A DNA stretch of 64,000 nucleotides from Nymphaea colorata (lineage: Eukaryota; Streptophyta; Magnoliopsida; Nymphaeales; Nymphaeaceae), in NCBI RefSeq assembly GCF_008831285.2, contig NC_045142.1, forward strand, positions 20,153,354 to 20,217,353. The letters are read 5' to 3'. Within the stretch, counting starts at the first letter, position 1. Every line of letters begins with the position of its first letter. A program made the translations under genes and the position numbers. The notes under the pieces were generated by a model. That model was not told where the DNA came from. It worked only from the letters and a program-made list of their open reading frames with translations, and did no database searches. Shown here piece after piece: positions 34,954 to 47,906 of this stretch.

Positions 34954-35674
34954 GTGTCGGTGGTAAAGAGCGCTGGTGTTGTGGACCAAAATGAGTGGGA
35001 GGAGGCATTTGGATTACCAGATCTTGCAGCGTGTGAAATTGAGGGGAAGCAATTGGTCAGACCTTTCAGGTGGACTGCTATTGCAATTCTATTAGGCGGT
35101 AGCTCAAGATTTTGTCTGGATTGGGTGGAAGTTTTTCACAATTTGTATCAGGTGAAAACAATTTTCACTCCTTTCAAAATGACTCTTTTTGATCAAGGCT
35201 TCCTCAAAGGAATATTTGGAGGAAGTTATGCAACCAGAAAAATGGTGTGTTCACGATAGGTTTTTGGTCTCTAGCAAATGGAAGTCAGGAATGCCGCTTC
35301 ACTTCAAGCTGTCACGGGAACCCCTCTAGGGATTCGTCTACCGAAGTTGCCTCTTTATATGTGGAACTACAAGGTGTTAGCTGGTGTCGTTAAGGTTCTG
35401 GGTAGTTTTTTTGTAGATGCTGATGGCTTCACTTATGGGTTCGATTTGTATACTTGATGGTGATAAAGTTTTTGAATAAATGGTGGAAGATGAAACAAAA
35501 ATTTGTTTCTGTACCTTATGTGGGGTTTCATTACATTCCACAGGAGATTGTCTCACTCGTATGAGGGAGGGAAAAGTGAATACTAAACCCTCAAATGGGT
35601 GGACTCACGTCATTATTGCTAATAGAAGGTGGAATCTAGGCTCTAAGCAATGCAAGCTATCTAATATTAAATGA
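34954..35674 (+). pseudogene. LINE ORF1, right arm
   Basis: As in the left arm: PFRWTAIAILLGG domain in the frame 34954-35259, then shifted frames with GIRLPKLPLYMWN, then the knuckle CTLCGVSLHSTGDC in frame 35480-35674. The first frame is open further upstream here (from 34954) than on the left, because one base differs near 34970. Confidence 0.75.
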
Positions 35675-36182
35675 AATCAATTTCTGCCTCTTGAAAAAGA
35701 TGTACTTCCTATTGAAGACCTATGATCTATGGGTCACGAGTCTCAAGGGATTATCTCATATGAAATGGTGATGGAATCATCTTCATTGAAGGTTAACCAT
35801 GGTAAAACTATTGCTGAGTCCTGCCATGAGACCAAGAAGAAAGCCACAGAAGTTGAGGAGGAATTTTTTCCTGGATTTGGCTGTTTGAACTCCACTAGGA
35901 CTGTACTAATGGACTGAAAACAAAAAGATAAAAGGTCTTCCTCTCCTATGAATATTAGTTTGAGCAAAAAAGAGCCCTCCATTCCAAAGAAGTTAACAAT
36001 TTTAAGAAGAAGGGTTGTGGGACAACATTTTTTAGGCTATATAAAGTTCTGGCCTGAAAGAAAGGAAGTTGGCACAACATGATCCTGACATGGATATCCA
36101 AGGAGCAGAGGATTTCCCTAACAAAGAGAGTGTTCTCCTGTAGGAAAAGGAGCCTAAGAGGAGTTGCCAATTGCCATCAAAT

Positions 36183-36800
36183 GAAGTTTATAGTTGGAAT
36201 GTTAGAGGCCTTGCTACTCTAACAACCTAGAAAGATTTTAGCAATTGGTCTTGGGAACATTTTCATGTTTCGATATCATGTTGAATGCAGACAACTTCAA
36301 ATCCTTTTGCAATCACTGTGAGGAGTTTTTTTTTTAATCTAATATTGATACGAATCTTAGTGGGGCCATAATTGTGTAGAGTTAGAGACAGGCTGATATT
36401 AGATTGACTAGTTCCAAATTTAATAAATTTTGGATGGATTGTTTGTTTATTCATAAAGCTTTCAATCTCAATTTTGATACAATAGGGGTGTATCTTCACC
36501 CTCACTTTAGAATTCGCAAAGACCAATTGGTTATGTTAAATATCATTATTGCCAATAAAAAAATGTTAGTATTATAATGAAAGATTTTAATTCAACTTAT
36601 AAGGAGTCTGAAAAATGGGCCTGCCCCTGCTAGACAAGCATGTTTAGCATTCAATGGATTCATTCAAGATGTTGGACTAAGAGAGATTGTGGACAGAAAC
36701 AGAGCATTCTGCCGACTGCACTGGTTCAAAGCAACTTAGATAGATTTTTGTGCAAGTTGAAAACTGTCGGCAGCTTTTGGTAGAACCAGAAGTTCTTTAG
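36183..36800 (+). pseudogene. LINE endonuclease N-terminal region, right arm
   Basis: EVYSWNVRGLATLTT, then a stop, as in the left copy. The continuation is decayed beyond safe reading. Confidence 0.68.
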
Positions 36801-36999
36801 ACCACTCAGCACTTCACTTTTACATGTAAATTAAATATCTTTAAAACCGCATGCAAGAGAAGATGAAGATCTAAATAGTTCCTTTATTGAGAGTGTCAAC
36901 CTAGTTGTAAGGTCATTATTACAAGAGCATGGAGAGTGGAGTGTAGAGGATGCGCAGTGCTTAAACTTCTCACAAAACAGAATTGAGTACGACCATGCC

Positions 37000-38700
37000 T
37001 AAGTAATTGGAGTAAGTATAGAACCAAGAAAGTTGATAACAGAATTAACATACTTCAAAAGGTTCTTATTGAAATTTATAAGAGGCAAGATATTGACTCT
37101 CATAAGTGGTCCACTTCTGAAAATCATATTAGATGTTTTCTTGGGATGCTCTTTGAGATGAAGAAATGTACTAGAAAAGAGAGTAAGGGTATCATGGCTA
37201 AAAAAGGGGATAATAACAGCAAATGTTTTCATGCTATGCTCAAGAAAGGTCAAAAAAAAAAAGACTCTTGCACATGAAGACAGATGATGGGGAGATTTAT
37301 GAGGAGGATCCAATTCTTTCAGCATGTACTTCTCATTTTTAAAGATTTTTTACCCGTGACAACTCAACAAGAATGATTATGGATCAGCTTGCTGTTGTCA
37401 CTGCATATTTAGAAAAAAAAACTTAACGTTGTTAAGTCCCATTTCAGATGAGGAAGTGGAATAGCTGTTATGGGTGCCAACTCCAATAGCGCACCAGGTC
37501 TGAATGGTTTCTGAAATCGTTCTTTCAAAAAAGTCGGGACACGTTAAGGACTAATATCACAGTTGCCACTAGAGATTTTTTTTTAGAAATGAAAGCTTGT
37601 TAAGAAACTAGGCAGAAGTCATATAATCATAATTCTTAAATTTGATTCAGCTGTGCACATTTCCAATTTCAGGCATATTGTTCTTGAGATAGTGTACTGA
37701 AATTTATTTTCAGAATCATGGTTTCAAGAATGAAGAAGGCACTAAAGTGGGTCATTTCCAACATGCAAGGTGGTTTTTTGAAAGATAGAAACATCCATCA
37801 ATGTCTTCTTCTTGTTCTTGAGATGGTATTCACAATGTCTAAAGCTAGATCAACTCGCTTATGTTGAAGATAGACCTATCAAAAGCATATGACAGGGTCA
37901 ATTGGACTTTCTTACAAGCTGCCATCTTGCATTTAGGATTTCATCCTATTTGGACTTAAAAAGTAATGACAGTAGTGACAAATGATTTCTGTGCTCTTGT
38001 GATTAATGACCATCAAGGTGAATACTTTGGATCTTCTCATGGTCTGCAATAAGGATACCTTTATCTTCATTTTTATTCCTCATTGTCATGAAAATCTTTT
38101 CACATACATTGCAAGCTACAATCAAAGAAGAATGATTGAAGCACTGCATATTGGAAGAGGCATAGAAGGAGTTTTTCTACATGTATGCTGATGTCATCTT
38201 GATTTTCTTAAAAGCCTTCAAGAATGGCTTTCTTTATCTACAATTTTTTTTTCTGTTTGAACTCCATGCTGGAATGATGATTACCTTCAAAATCAGCATT
38301 CTTCTTTTTCATTATGGGCCAAAGCAGATTTCAAGTATTGTAATCAGTTTGGTGAGAGCCTAGGACAGTTCCAAGTCGATATTTGGGTCTCCCACCCAAG
38401 CCAACGAATTGAGAATGTTGGTATGGTTCTTATTCTTTTAAAAATACAGAGTAAACTTAGTTTATGAAAAAGCATGCTACTTTCCTATGCAGTAGGATCT
38501 ACTTGATCAAATCAGTATTAGAAGCACTTCGTATTTACTGGATGTTGGTTTTCAAGTGCCCTCTCGGTGTCATTAAGAAAATGGAACAGATTATGTGCAG
38601 TTTTTTATAGGAGAGTCAGATGCAGGGGGTAAGCCTCATTTAATTGCCGGGAATGTCTTGGCTTTTCCTAAATAGGAAGGTGGTCTCGGCATTAGGAAAC
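37000..38700 (+). pseudogene. LINE reverse transcriptase, right arm
   Basis: The same ordered RT blocks as the left copy: SRMKKALKWVISNMQGG near 37720, a KAYDRVNW-type segment near 37885, and YADVILIFLKA at 38184. Loss of the second catalytic Asp is private to this arm. Confidence 0.84.
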
Positions 38701-40914
38701 TTAAAGAGGTCAATGAAGCTAATCGGTTGTTTCTAGGATGTACATTAATTTTTCACCAGGGCATATGGGACTCATTATGCATGGAGAAATATTTGAGTAG
38801 GAAAAGTACTTGATATGTGGAAATGGTTCCCAATATTTCTTCTCTTGGGCGGGATCTAAATCTGTTACTTGAAATGTGATGAATGGAGAGCTTGCTAAAC
38901 CCTATGGAGGATGTTTTACTCAAGCAGATTCCATTGGATCTGCTTGGGAAGTAGAACCTTTCCTTCAAAGTCCATTAAGTAAATGCTAATACAGCACCAC
39001 ATTGAGCTAAATCTATGGCGACATGTGCAATGCATTGGAGATTGCCTTCAACTTAGCTCATGCAAAGTGCAGATTTTCTTTGTTCTAAAGAAAATCATAA
39101 ACTGCAAAGCTTAGGAGCCAAGTTTGGAACCATGTAAAATTAAAGGAATGGTAGATACATGGCACAGTAGACTGTGGAATGCAAAAGCATTACCTAGAGC
39201 TAACTGGTTTGTGTTTGTTTGTAGTTATTAATGTCTACCTCTGATGCCAAACTTCAACATGTAGGGTCTTCCATTGTTTCTGTGTTTAAGTTGTGTGGAG
39301 GGCTTGTGAAGATCTATCTCACTTTCTTTTCTCATATACTAATGCTATGAACATTTAGCAATACATCTATTCATGGTTTGGAGTTGATAAATTCCATACA
39401 TCAGACTTTTTCTCTGTCTGGAACTGGTGGTGGAGGAAGAGGTTCTCATGTAAAGAATTCGGATGGTGTTGGCTTGCCTGCTTCAATGTCACAATCTGGA
39501 AGCTATGGTGTTTCAAAACTCAGGTGGTGCATAAAGAGGTGGTTAAGCCTGCTGAGATTGATAAGAGGGAAGTTTGACACTCATGTTGTAAGTATTCTAT
39601 AAACAAGAATGAGGACAATATGTAAAACAGGCGAAAAATATCTAGCTGCAAACCATAATTTTCAGTCATTTTTGGCATTGTCAGAGTAAAGATGAGTGGG
39701 GGCTGGAAGTGGTCACCACATGTGTTGCAAATGTTTATAAAGTGGCTGGTTTACTATGGTTTAATGCCTCCCCAATCAGGAAAACCAGGTTGGTGGTACA
39801 AAGGTTTCTCTTCTCAAACTTGATCAGAATTGTGGACTTGTTCTTGTAGAGAGGATTCCTAAAGACTGTCAAGTTACTCTAACACAAAGTGTCATGCTCT
39901 TAGTTCTCGTGTCAAGGAACTAAGAGAGTGATTCTGGTTCATTGGTAGGCTCAATAGTGAGAAGGTATTCCGTGGTTAAACATCACTTCTCTTTGGAGGC
40001 TATCTCCTTTGGAAACTCCTTTGTCGTTGACAAAGTAAAAAAACAAAAAACAAAAGAAAAGCCAACATTAATGATACCGAAGGTCACTGATTCAGGTCAG
40101 ACAAATCCTGAAAAGTGTAGACCCTGACCATGGAAAGTTGATGAGTGAGCAAGAGAGTGTTGAGGCTTAGTTAGAGGCCAGTTTTTAATTGTGTTTTTTC
40201 TGTTGATTTTTTTTCTTTATATTATTTTTCATCATTAATGGAATGAGAAACCCAGCCCGATTGCATCAGAATGGTTCCTCGTCAAGGAAAGTGTAGCATT
40301 TTGGGCCCCCATTGAAGGGACAAGGTATACATCACAGGGTTGGGGATCCCATGCTTTTTTGTGGTCTATGTTATTTTTAGCAATACAGACAAAAGTGGTA
40401 AGAACAATATTTTTTGAATATTACCATTTTCAAGAACAAGAACCTCAATGAACAGTTGTAGGAAGAAGGTTGTTGTGGTATTGTGTTTTTATAATAGTTT
40501 ATCGTGATTTCTACAACAGTTTGTGGTGCTTTCAACCATAGATTTTTAACTTTTTAATTACCTAACAACACTGGGCATTCAACATGCTAGAATTCTCCCA
40601 TATAAAAGTACTAGTAATATCTTAAGTAGTTTTAATTTTTATAGGTGAAGACTAAGTAGCACCATTGTATGGCGTCTAATGATATTTTAATTAGATTACT
40701 ATAAACTCATGCACAAAATGACTTTTATCATATCTAAAGGGTGCAAAAGATTCCATGTTCGGTATTAAGCTAGGCCTCTTTCAAATGCATCACCCAAAAA
40801 TATTAATTAGCTGACAAGCAAGTTCTCAGTGATGGCAAACCTCACACACACAAGATCAGTGGGAATTTCATAGCAAAAGTCCTGTATATATGCTGCCAAA
40901 ACACTATGACTGTC

Positions 40915-41405
40915 TCTAAGGGTAGGCACTGGGCCAGGCACCAGATGGACAATTGGGACCATTTGACCTACTGGCCAGATAACAAAACTCACTGGGATAG
41001 CTGGCCTGGGTCAGGTATTGGGGGCTCGACTTGGCCCAGATACACACCTTTATATTTTTTTTTCCACATTCTTTGGCATGATGCCAGCAGTCGACTCCCA
41101 TACAAACTCTTGACATATTCCCAATGGTTTCCAAAAATTAGAAAATGAAAAGTGAAGAGTTTCAAATAAGGATAGGTATCGGGTTGAGTACATGATAAAC
41201 ATGAAGTTGATGGTCAGGCCCTCGCCCAATAACTAAACAAAACAGGCTTGGACTGCCAATAAAGGCTTTGGGTCAGCCCAAGCACGGCTTTGTCAAGCCT
41301 TGGTCCAGCCTAATGCTATTCCAGATCCGGTTCACCCACATTCATTTAGGTGAGAGCCAGCTTGCTCAGACCTAACCCAACCCTGACATCCCCAGGGGTT
41401 GGATT
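40915..41405. mobile_element. GC-rich MITE-like element, right arm
   Basis: Reverse complement of the left-arm element at 22303-22770. The TAAGGGTAGGCACTGGGC terminus is at about 40918. Confidence 0.4.
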
Positions 41406-41972
41406 AAACTGCAGATGCCCTCTTTGACCAACTCCAATGATGTCATTGATCGATTCCTCAACAACGCCAAACTGCAGATGCTGGACTGTAGATGGTCCGT
41501 GTGGGCCCACAGTTTGAGAGTGAGATCAAGCTGGGAGCTACTTTGTCAATATTTTGGAAATTTCTCTGAATGAAATGTAAAATCAAGTGGAAACTGAAAG
41601 AAACCCGTAAGCACATCTGCGTCTTTTAAACTGGGCGATTGGCAATGAATTGGATAAATCATGCTTCATTCCGAATCACTTGAATAAAGATTGGCTGATT
41701 GCCTCAAGGCACATAGGGCAACTGGGCTGCAAGGAAGTTCATATCAAATTGATGGTATGTGAACATGAAAGTGATTGGAACCAGTTTGAACTGCTGAGGA
41801 ACTTGAGGAACTAGGAATGATTCTAGGTAACTCAATGATAGGTAAACTCTCTTTTAGCTCATCAATAGGTCTAGGTTTAATACATTCAGATCTGGACGAC
41901 GACTTTAGCTAACTTGAAATGTTTGAGGCAGTAAAAGAGGGACCACAATGACAGTATAAAAAATTTCTTTTG

Positions 41973-42300
41973 TCAAAAAATAACATGTCTAGATATGATG
42001 ACATGATTAGAGCTTGGATTGTAACAAACACAACCTTTATGATAACTGTCATACCCAATGAAGACGCAGGTTCGAGCTTTGGGTTCCAGTTTTGAAGCAC
42101 GTCTAGGCCCATTCAATGGATAGATGGTACAACCAAAGGTTCTTATATTTGTGAACTTCAATCAAGAGCTTCTCATATGGCGTCATTTGCAAGTCTACAA
42201 TAGGCAACCTGTTAATAAGATCAACAGCAGTTTTAAAAGCATCAAACCAAATTTTTTGTGGCATATTGGCATGAATAATCATGTTGAGTCCCATTTCCAC
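41973..42300 (-). pseudogene. copia-B integrase C-terminal part, right arm
   Basis: MPQKIWFDAFKT and LINRLPIVDLQ in the frame 42300-42103, then KFTNIRTFGCTIYPLN and VFIGYDSYHKGCVCYNP in the frame 42161-41973, as in the left arm. Confidence 0.83.
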
Positions 42301-42349
42301 CAGATGCCTATGCCTCCTTTCTACTATCTCGTTCTACTGGGATGTGTAA

Positions 42350-42800
42350 GGGCATGCTATCCATCGACGAATACGATGATTTTCAAGAAATGTGCTAAAT
42401 TCTTTGGTCACGAATTCTCCTCCTCCTTCTGAATGGAAAATTTTCATTTTTGTTTCAAAGTTGACGCTCTACTATGCTTAAAAAGGTTTTAAAACATGGA
42501 AGCGTATCACTTTTCTTTGGCAAGGGAAAGATCCATGAGAAGTAAGAGTAGTCATCAACCATTAACAAATAATACCTGTACCCTTCTCGTGAAGCACATG
42601 GTGTTGGTCCCCAAATACCAACATGTAACACTTCAAGAGGTTTGGTCGCATGAAACTCAGCTTTAGGAAAATGAATTTTATGCATTTTTCCAAGTACACA
42701 TGAAGAACAAAAATCTAATTTATGTCTTTCATCAACATAGATTAAACCAGCAACTTTCAACGAGTTTAACAACTGAAAGTGAGCATGTCCAAGACATAAA
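42350..42800 (-). pseudogene. copia-B GAG-pre-integrase and integrase core, right arm
   Basis: CSSCVLGKMHKIHFP, then VGIWGPTP where the left arm has VDIWGP, so the first catalytic Asp is Gly. The frame shifts after ERQL (42455) at an extra T. HSEGGGEF appears in the next frame, as in unit 2 of the left duplication. Only one copy is present. Confidence 0.86.
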
Positions 42801-42808
42801 TGCCATAA

Positions 42809-43345
42809 CTAAATGTCTGAGTAAGAATTTTGAGAAACCAAAGAAGTATTAGCAGTCTTTAATTGATCATCATCTCCAATACTGATAGGATTGATAGTAG
42901 AGTCCTTCCTTTCTCTCGTCCATATATAGTGCCCTCCTTTCTCAAGCGGCCCTGTGTGAAGAATCTTGCCCGTCTGCATATTCTTAACAATAAAACCATT
43001 AGAAGAAAATTCAATAGAGCATTGGTTGTCTTTGGTGAACCTTGCTACTGACATAAGATTCTTGTGTGCTTTAGGAGAATGCAACACATTTTTCAAAACA
43101 AAGGATGACGTCTTGCTAGGTAGGTACACGTTCCCTATATTTTTAATTTGCATCTTACTACCATTGCCAACTATAATAGAATTAAAACCATGATAGGGAA
43201 CTTTACCTTGCATATCTTGTTCTGAATTTGTCACATGGTGGGAGGCACCTGTGTCTGGATACCAGGCTGAGACTTGAGTATTGCTGACATTTTCTCGGCT
43301 ACTAGATGCATTATCAGATTTTCCCATGTTGAGTGCCATGGCCAT
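42809..43345 (-). pseudogene. copia-B protease region, right arm
   Basis: A 178-residue open frame with WYPDTGASHHVT, the intact copia protease active site, then NGSKMQIKNIGNVYLP, KNVLHSPKAHKNLMSVARF and GFIVKNMQTGKIL. Copia protease cleaves the Gag-Pol polyprotein. It is the best preserved stretch of this element; the left copy is shifted at several points. Confidence 0.85.
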
Positions 43346-43650
43346 AAAAACTTTTGGAATATCATAACATTGTCAAGCTATATGATTTCTTCTGCCAAAA
43401 TATTGACAAGTTACTCCTTGGCTAGACTTGTTAGTATTATTATTTTTTCCATAGTTCCTCTTCCTCCATTATGGCCTCTACCCCTACCACCATTATAGTT
43501 GCCACGCCCATGGCCTTGGTCAGTAATAAAAGCACACCCATGCCCTTGGTCAGTAATAAAAGCACGCCCTTGCCTTTGTTCAGAATTAAACGTTGTGGCT
43601 GTGGCAGTGGCTTCAACCTGAGTCATCTGGGATGAAGAAAGCATTCCAAG

Positions 43651-44151
43651 TCATCGCTCTTGAGTAATTAACATATCATATAATTCAGACCATGAAGGCG
43701 GATCTTTGAATGCAGTAACCATGGTAATAAAAGATTCATATTCAGAATTCAGTCCATTCATGGTATCGAGAACTAGGTCTGTAACTGAGACAAAGTCTTG
43801 CACTCTGCTAAGAGAATCATGTAAGAAACTAATATGTTGAAGGTATTCAGTCATAGACATTCCTCCTTTTTTTATGTTTTGTAATTCTCTTTTCAGCTGA
43901 ATAATATAAAGATTATTTTGTGAGACATACTGTTTTTCAAGGACACACCAAGCATCTATAGCCGTGCCAATACGAACCAGTGGTGACATGACTGGTTGCG
44001 TGTCAGTGACTTTGATCCAACTTAGTGCAAGTTGGTCTTCACGATACCATAAATCATAAGCAATATTTTCTTGTGTGTGTGCTTCATCAAGAAACTCAGG
44101 TGGAGCAGAACATTTTCCATTAACATACTTGATCAAATTTTGACTTTTCAT
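43651..44151 (-). pseudogene. copia-B gag, right arm
   Basis: The 166-residue frame is nearly identical to the left copy, ending at the same TGA after ITQER. Confidence 0.88.
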
Positions 44152-45142
44152 AACACTTTCAATTTGAGAACGACAGAGAAGATAATTTGATCAATCAAGC
44201 TTGACAAACTGAAACCAAACTTGAGAAAGCATTCCATTGCGTACCTGGTGGAGTAGGAGTGCGAGGAGCGTTAAAAGAGGACAATATTTGAGAACGACAG
44301 AGAAGATAATTTGATCAATCAAGCTTGACTGAAACCAAACTTGAGAGAGCATTCCATTGCGTACCTAGTGGAGTAGGAGTGCGAGGAGCGTTAAAAGAGG
44401 ACAATGCAACCATATTATACTAGAAAATGTTCACTCGTTCAATCAACAGCCGACGAGCACAGTCAATACGATTTGTCTCTGATAAACAAAAAAGGTGACT
44501 GAGGAGGCGGATTGGGCAACTGAAAGGGCAGATAGGCCTCGGTGGCACTCCCTTGCTAGCACGCTCCTCATTGAACAGGTGAACACAAAAGGAAACAGCA
44601 CGCCCCTTGGTGAGGGCTGGAAACAATGTTACCTTCCCTTGTGGAGAGACAAAAAAAGAAGTCAACAGTGTGCTCCTTGGTGAAGGCTGGAAAGAGCGTG
44701 GCCTTCCTTAGACAAAAAAGGAGGCACGTGCCTCAGTGAAGGCAGGAAACAACACACTCCAAAAGGAAGGCACATGCCTCGATGAAGGCAGGAAACAACA
44801 CACTCGGTGCCACACCCTTGTTCAAACACTAAAAGGAGCGGCACGCTCCTCGGTGAAACAGGGTGCTCCTCGGTGAAGATAGGAAGCAGCACGCTCCTTG
44901 TGAAGGCCTTGGTGGCTTTCACTTGCTCACCACAAAAAAAAGAGCATGAAACCACACGATCCTCTGTGGTTTCCCTTGTTACGCAAAAAACTGTGGATGT
45001 AGGAAGAGGAATAGGAGACACAACAGAGAGAGTGGCTGGAGACCGATGGTATTGGCATCAAACAATGGTCGTGCACCAGACAGGTGAAGCATGGCTCTAG
45101 AAAGATGCAGGATGCAGAAGACCACGGTGAAAGCAGTTGCAG

Positions 45143-45154
45143 GCTCTGATACCA
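45143..45154 (-). other. primer binding site of copia-B, right arm
   Basis: GCTCTGATACCA on the plus strand, the complement of TGGTATCAGAGC, next to the LTR end. Confidence 0.93.
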
Positions 45155-45155
45155 A

Positions 45156-45484
45156 GTTAAAAGTAAAGATGAACACACAAGTGTAACCTGGTTCGGCTAA
45201 AATCAGCCTACATCCACACAAAGACTCTCTCTTCTATTCTATAACCACACAAAGAGAGTACAGATATTTATAGTCACTTTATACAATTTAGATCCTTGAT
45301 TTTAGGATCTTGATTTACACGACAGGTTTGGGCAGAATTATAGAAGAAGGTAGGGGAAATGATTTCTTTCTCATTTAGACAAGATTGGTCAGTTTTGGAT
45401 AGCTCTTGAGTTTTGGAAACCGTACCCTGTCCTTTGTAACTGATCCTAATCATATCCGTTCCATAGATCTTATCATTGTCAACA
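45156..45484 (-). repeat. 5' LTR of copia-B, right arm
   Basis: Ends GTCAACA (45478-45484) on the plus strand, i.e. TGTTGAC in element orientation. Length as in the left arm. Confidence 0.7.
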
Positions 45485-45573
45485 AATCTAGCACAGCTCT
45501 ATGTTATAGAAATTTCTGAATATTTTCTCCATAAAGAAGGTCATTCTGCTGGACCAGAAACCCCGGAAGAGGC

Positions 45574-46020
45574 TTGGTGATTGTTATGAGAGAGATGGGC
45601 TCTATGTACTACATTAACTTGAACACAAACAAGGCACTTCCAGCTGACAAGAAGAATGAAGAATCACTCCTATGGCACTATAGGTTGGGACATTTGTCTG
45701 CCCTAATTCTCAGAACTGTGTTTCTTAAGCTCGTCTACAATTTTCCAGTATGTGAGACATGCAATTACGCAAAGATGACTGGACAATCATTTCCTGAATC
45801 TGAAATAAAAAGCCAATATTGCTTCAACTTGGTTCAGGCCGATGTATGGGGCCTGGCTCCTGCTATTTCCAACTTTATTTTCAGATACTTTCTCCTGTTA
45901 AAAGATGACAAATCATGGATGAAGTCTTTTTTATTAGCAGGCATTGTATGGCCACTAGCAATATCTTATATTAACAAAAGTCATGCACTGGGTGAATTTT
46001 ATCCAATCTTAAGACTGTGA
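45574..46020 (+). pseudogene. copia-D GAG-pre-integrase/integrase fragment, right arm
   Basis: Here the fragment is one open frame of 148 residues: LLWHYRLGHLS, CETCNYAKMTGQSFP, VQADVWGLAP, and an AISYINKSHALGEF end. The zinc-region Cys pair and the first integrase Asp are present. After about residue 100 it departs from the usual core, so the piece is truncated. It is less decayed than the left copy. Confidence 0.82.
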
Positions 46021-47033
46021 AAGGTTCCAGATTGGGTTGAGAAGGACTTGGTTTCACATTCAAGACCCACAAATATTATTAACTGACAAATTTTTGGTAG
46101 TGGCAAACCCTCTGCTAGGTTAAAAGAATCAAAACTTAGGTGGAACAATCTTGACATCAGGGCTGGGGCTTGTTCTCTCTATACGTTTGAAGTTGAACTC
46201 TTGTCCTCAGAAGAGGGGTCGACCTTTTGGTTGTTGTTAGCTCATAGCCATCAAGACATCCTTTGTCTTTCTCACTCCTCTTTTTTGCTTCTATTGTCGT
46301 TTCTTTGCTGTTCTTAATTTGTAATTTGGTGCTTTCTTGTCATCTCATTTTATCGGTGAAAATTGGTTTGGATCAACCTATTTGAATCGTACCAGTTTGT
46401 TATCGGCCCGATATTTGATCAAATTATAATTGGCATGCAGAGTGCTATATTTTACTAAATAATCTTATTCCTAGTCCCATGAGTTCTTTTCGGTGATTCC
46501 CTGGGCCTCCCTTTTTACACCCCTACGCATGTCCAATGATATTGGATCGTGTAGGTCGGTGCAGGGTTGGAGTATTTTTTATTTCTTTTTTATAATAAGT
46601 GTATATTTTGGAATATTTACTTTTTCATAAACCCTTTTTGCCCTGCTAAAAGTCTTTTTTTTACTTAGACATGCTATTTTGGTTATTAAGTACCCATATG
46701 CATAATTTTTCATGCATAAGACCATATATGACACTAATTTTAGATCTGGCTTTCCATAATGCCCATGCCCATGTGAGTAGAGTCAAATGTCGTTCAACTG
46801 GCATACATAGTGCTTCCAAGTTCCATCCTTGTACTAGTATAGCACATTGCTCTCGATCCGACCAGGTCGACTGGAAACTGAAAGCATGTCATCATCGTTT
46901 AAGAAAAGTCATTCCTGGGACTCAAAGAAAAGTCTAACGAGTTTTTCTCCTTTAACTGGCCCTTGCATCCAATTAAGACAAACTGATACAATTAATTTCT
47001 GGTAACTAAAACTTACAAGTACAACATATGTTC

Positions 47034-47054
47034 ATATATATATATATATATTAT

Positions 47055-47089
<35 letters not shown>
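47034..47089. repeat. (AT)n microsatellite, right arm
   Basis: Shorter counterpart of 15831-15909. Confidence 0.95.
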
Positions 47090-47091
<2 letters not shown>

Positions 47092-47906
47092 AAATCAGCT
47101 ATTTTTTTGTTTTGTGTGGATAAAAACCATCATAGTGCATTTAAATTGACCAGTTGTTTGAGCACGGTCTTTTGAAAGCAGCTTTTAATTATACAAAATA
47201 ACAAAATAACCACTCTACTGCAGAAGTAGCTGCCTGAAATGTATGAAGTTATTAACATGAACATAACTAAAGTTTGTGCGGCACCAGCCATCATGTACCT
47301 TCACCACGGGACTTACCATCACACAAGATGATTCAGTTGAATTTGAATGAACCTGCAATTGTGGGTGACCTTATACAAAATAGGCTCTATCACTAGGGAA
47401 CATCTCTATATTTTAATTTTAATTGGTTGTGTCTTAATGCAAAATACAAGGTCGGCCAAATGCTATTGGGCCCAGCCATCATTAATTACCAAATAAGCAC
47501 TTTATTAATTTGTCAGTCATTTGACCCAAATAATGCCAATGTTTAATTTATACCATATTTTTTCATTTAAGATTTAGAAAAAGAATTATATCAATTAATT
47601 ATTAGACATTTCATGATTTTGTGATCTAGCTACCTCTAGCTTTGATAGTCATAGCACCAACTTCATCCACATTTTCTTTTCCCCGGCCCTGCAAATTAAT
47701 CATCGTCAAAAACATTTTCATAAAATTAGATCAAACTGATAGATATAAATTTCAAAAAAATAACAAAGTATATTATTTTGCAAACATGTACGAAGGTTAT
47801 TATAATGTACTGCTGAAGTTGAAACAAAACAAAATCATTATCAATAGAATATTGATAAAAAAAAACATAGAAAGACAAAGAAAATAGTGCGTCAGCACCC
47901 CGATCA

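Larger units (their letters stand above)
34840..40270 (+). mobile_element. L1-type LINE, right arm
   Basis: Counterpart of the left-arm LINE: ORF1 34954-35674, endonuclease start SWNVRGL at 36192-36212, RT from about 37000 to 38700, A/T-rich 3' end near 40200-40250. The catalytic YADD reads YADV (38184-38195) through an A-to-T change. Stops shared with the left copy show that the LINE was dead before duplication. Confidence 0.88.
41740..45484 (-). mobile_element. Ty1/copia retrotransposon copia-B, right arm
   Basis: On the minus strand: LTR (45156-45484), primer site (45143-45154), repetitive leader (about 44560-44920), gag (44151-43651), protease (43345-42809), single integrase (about 42800-42350), integrase tail (42300-41973). 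It lacks RT and the 3' LTR, like the left copy. Confidence 0.9.
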
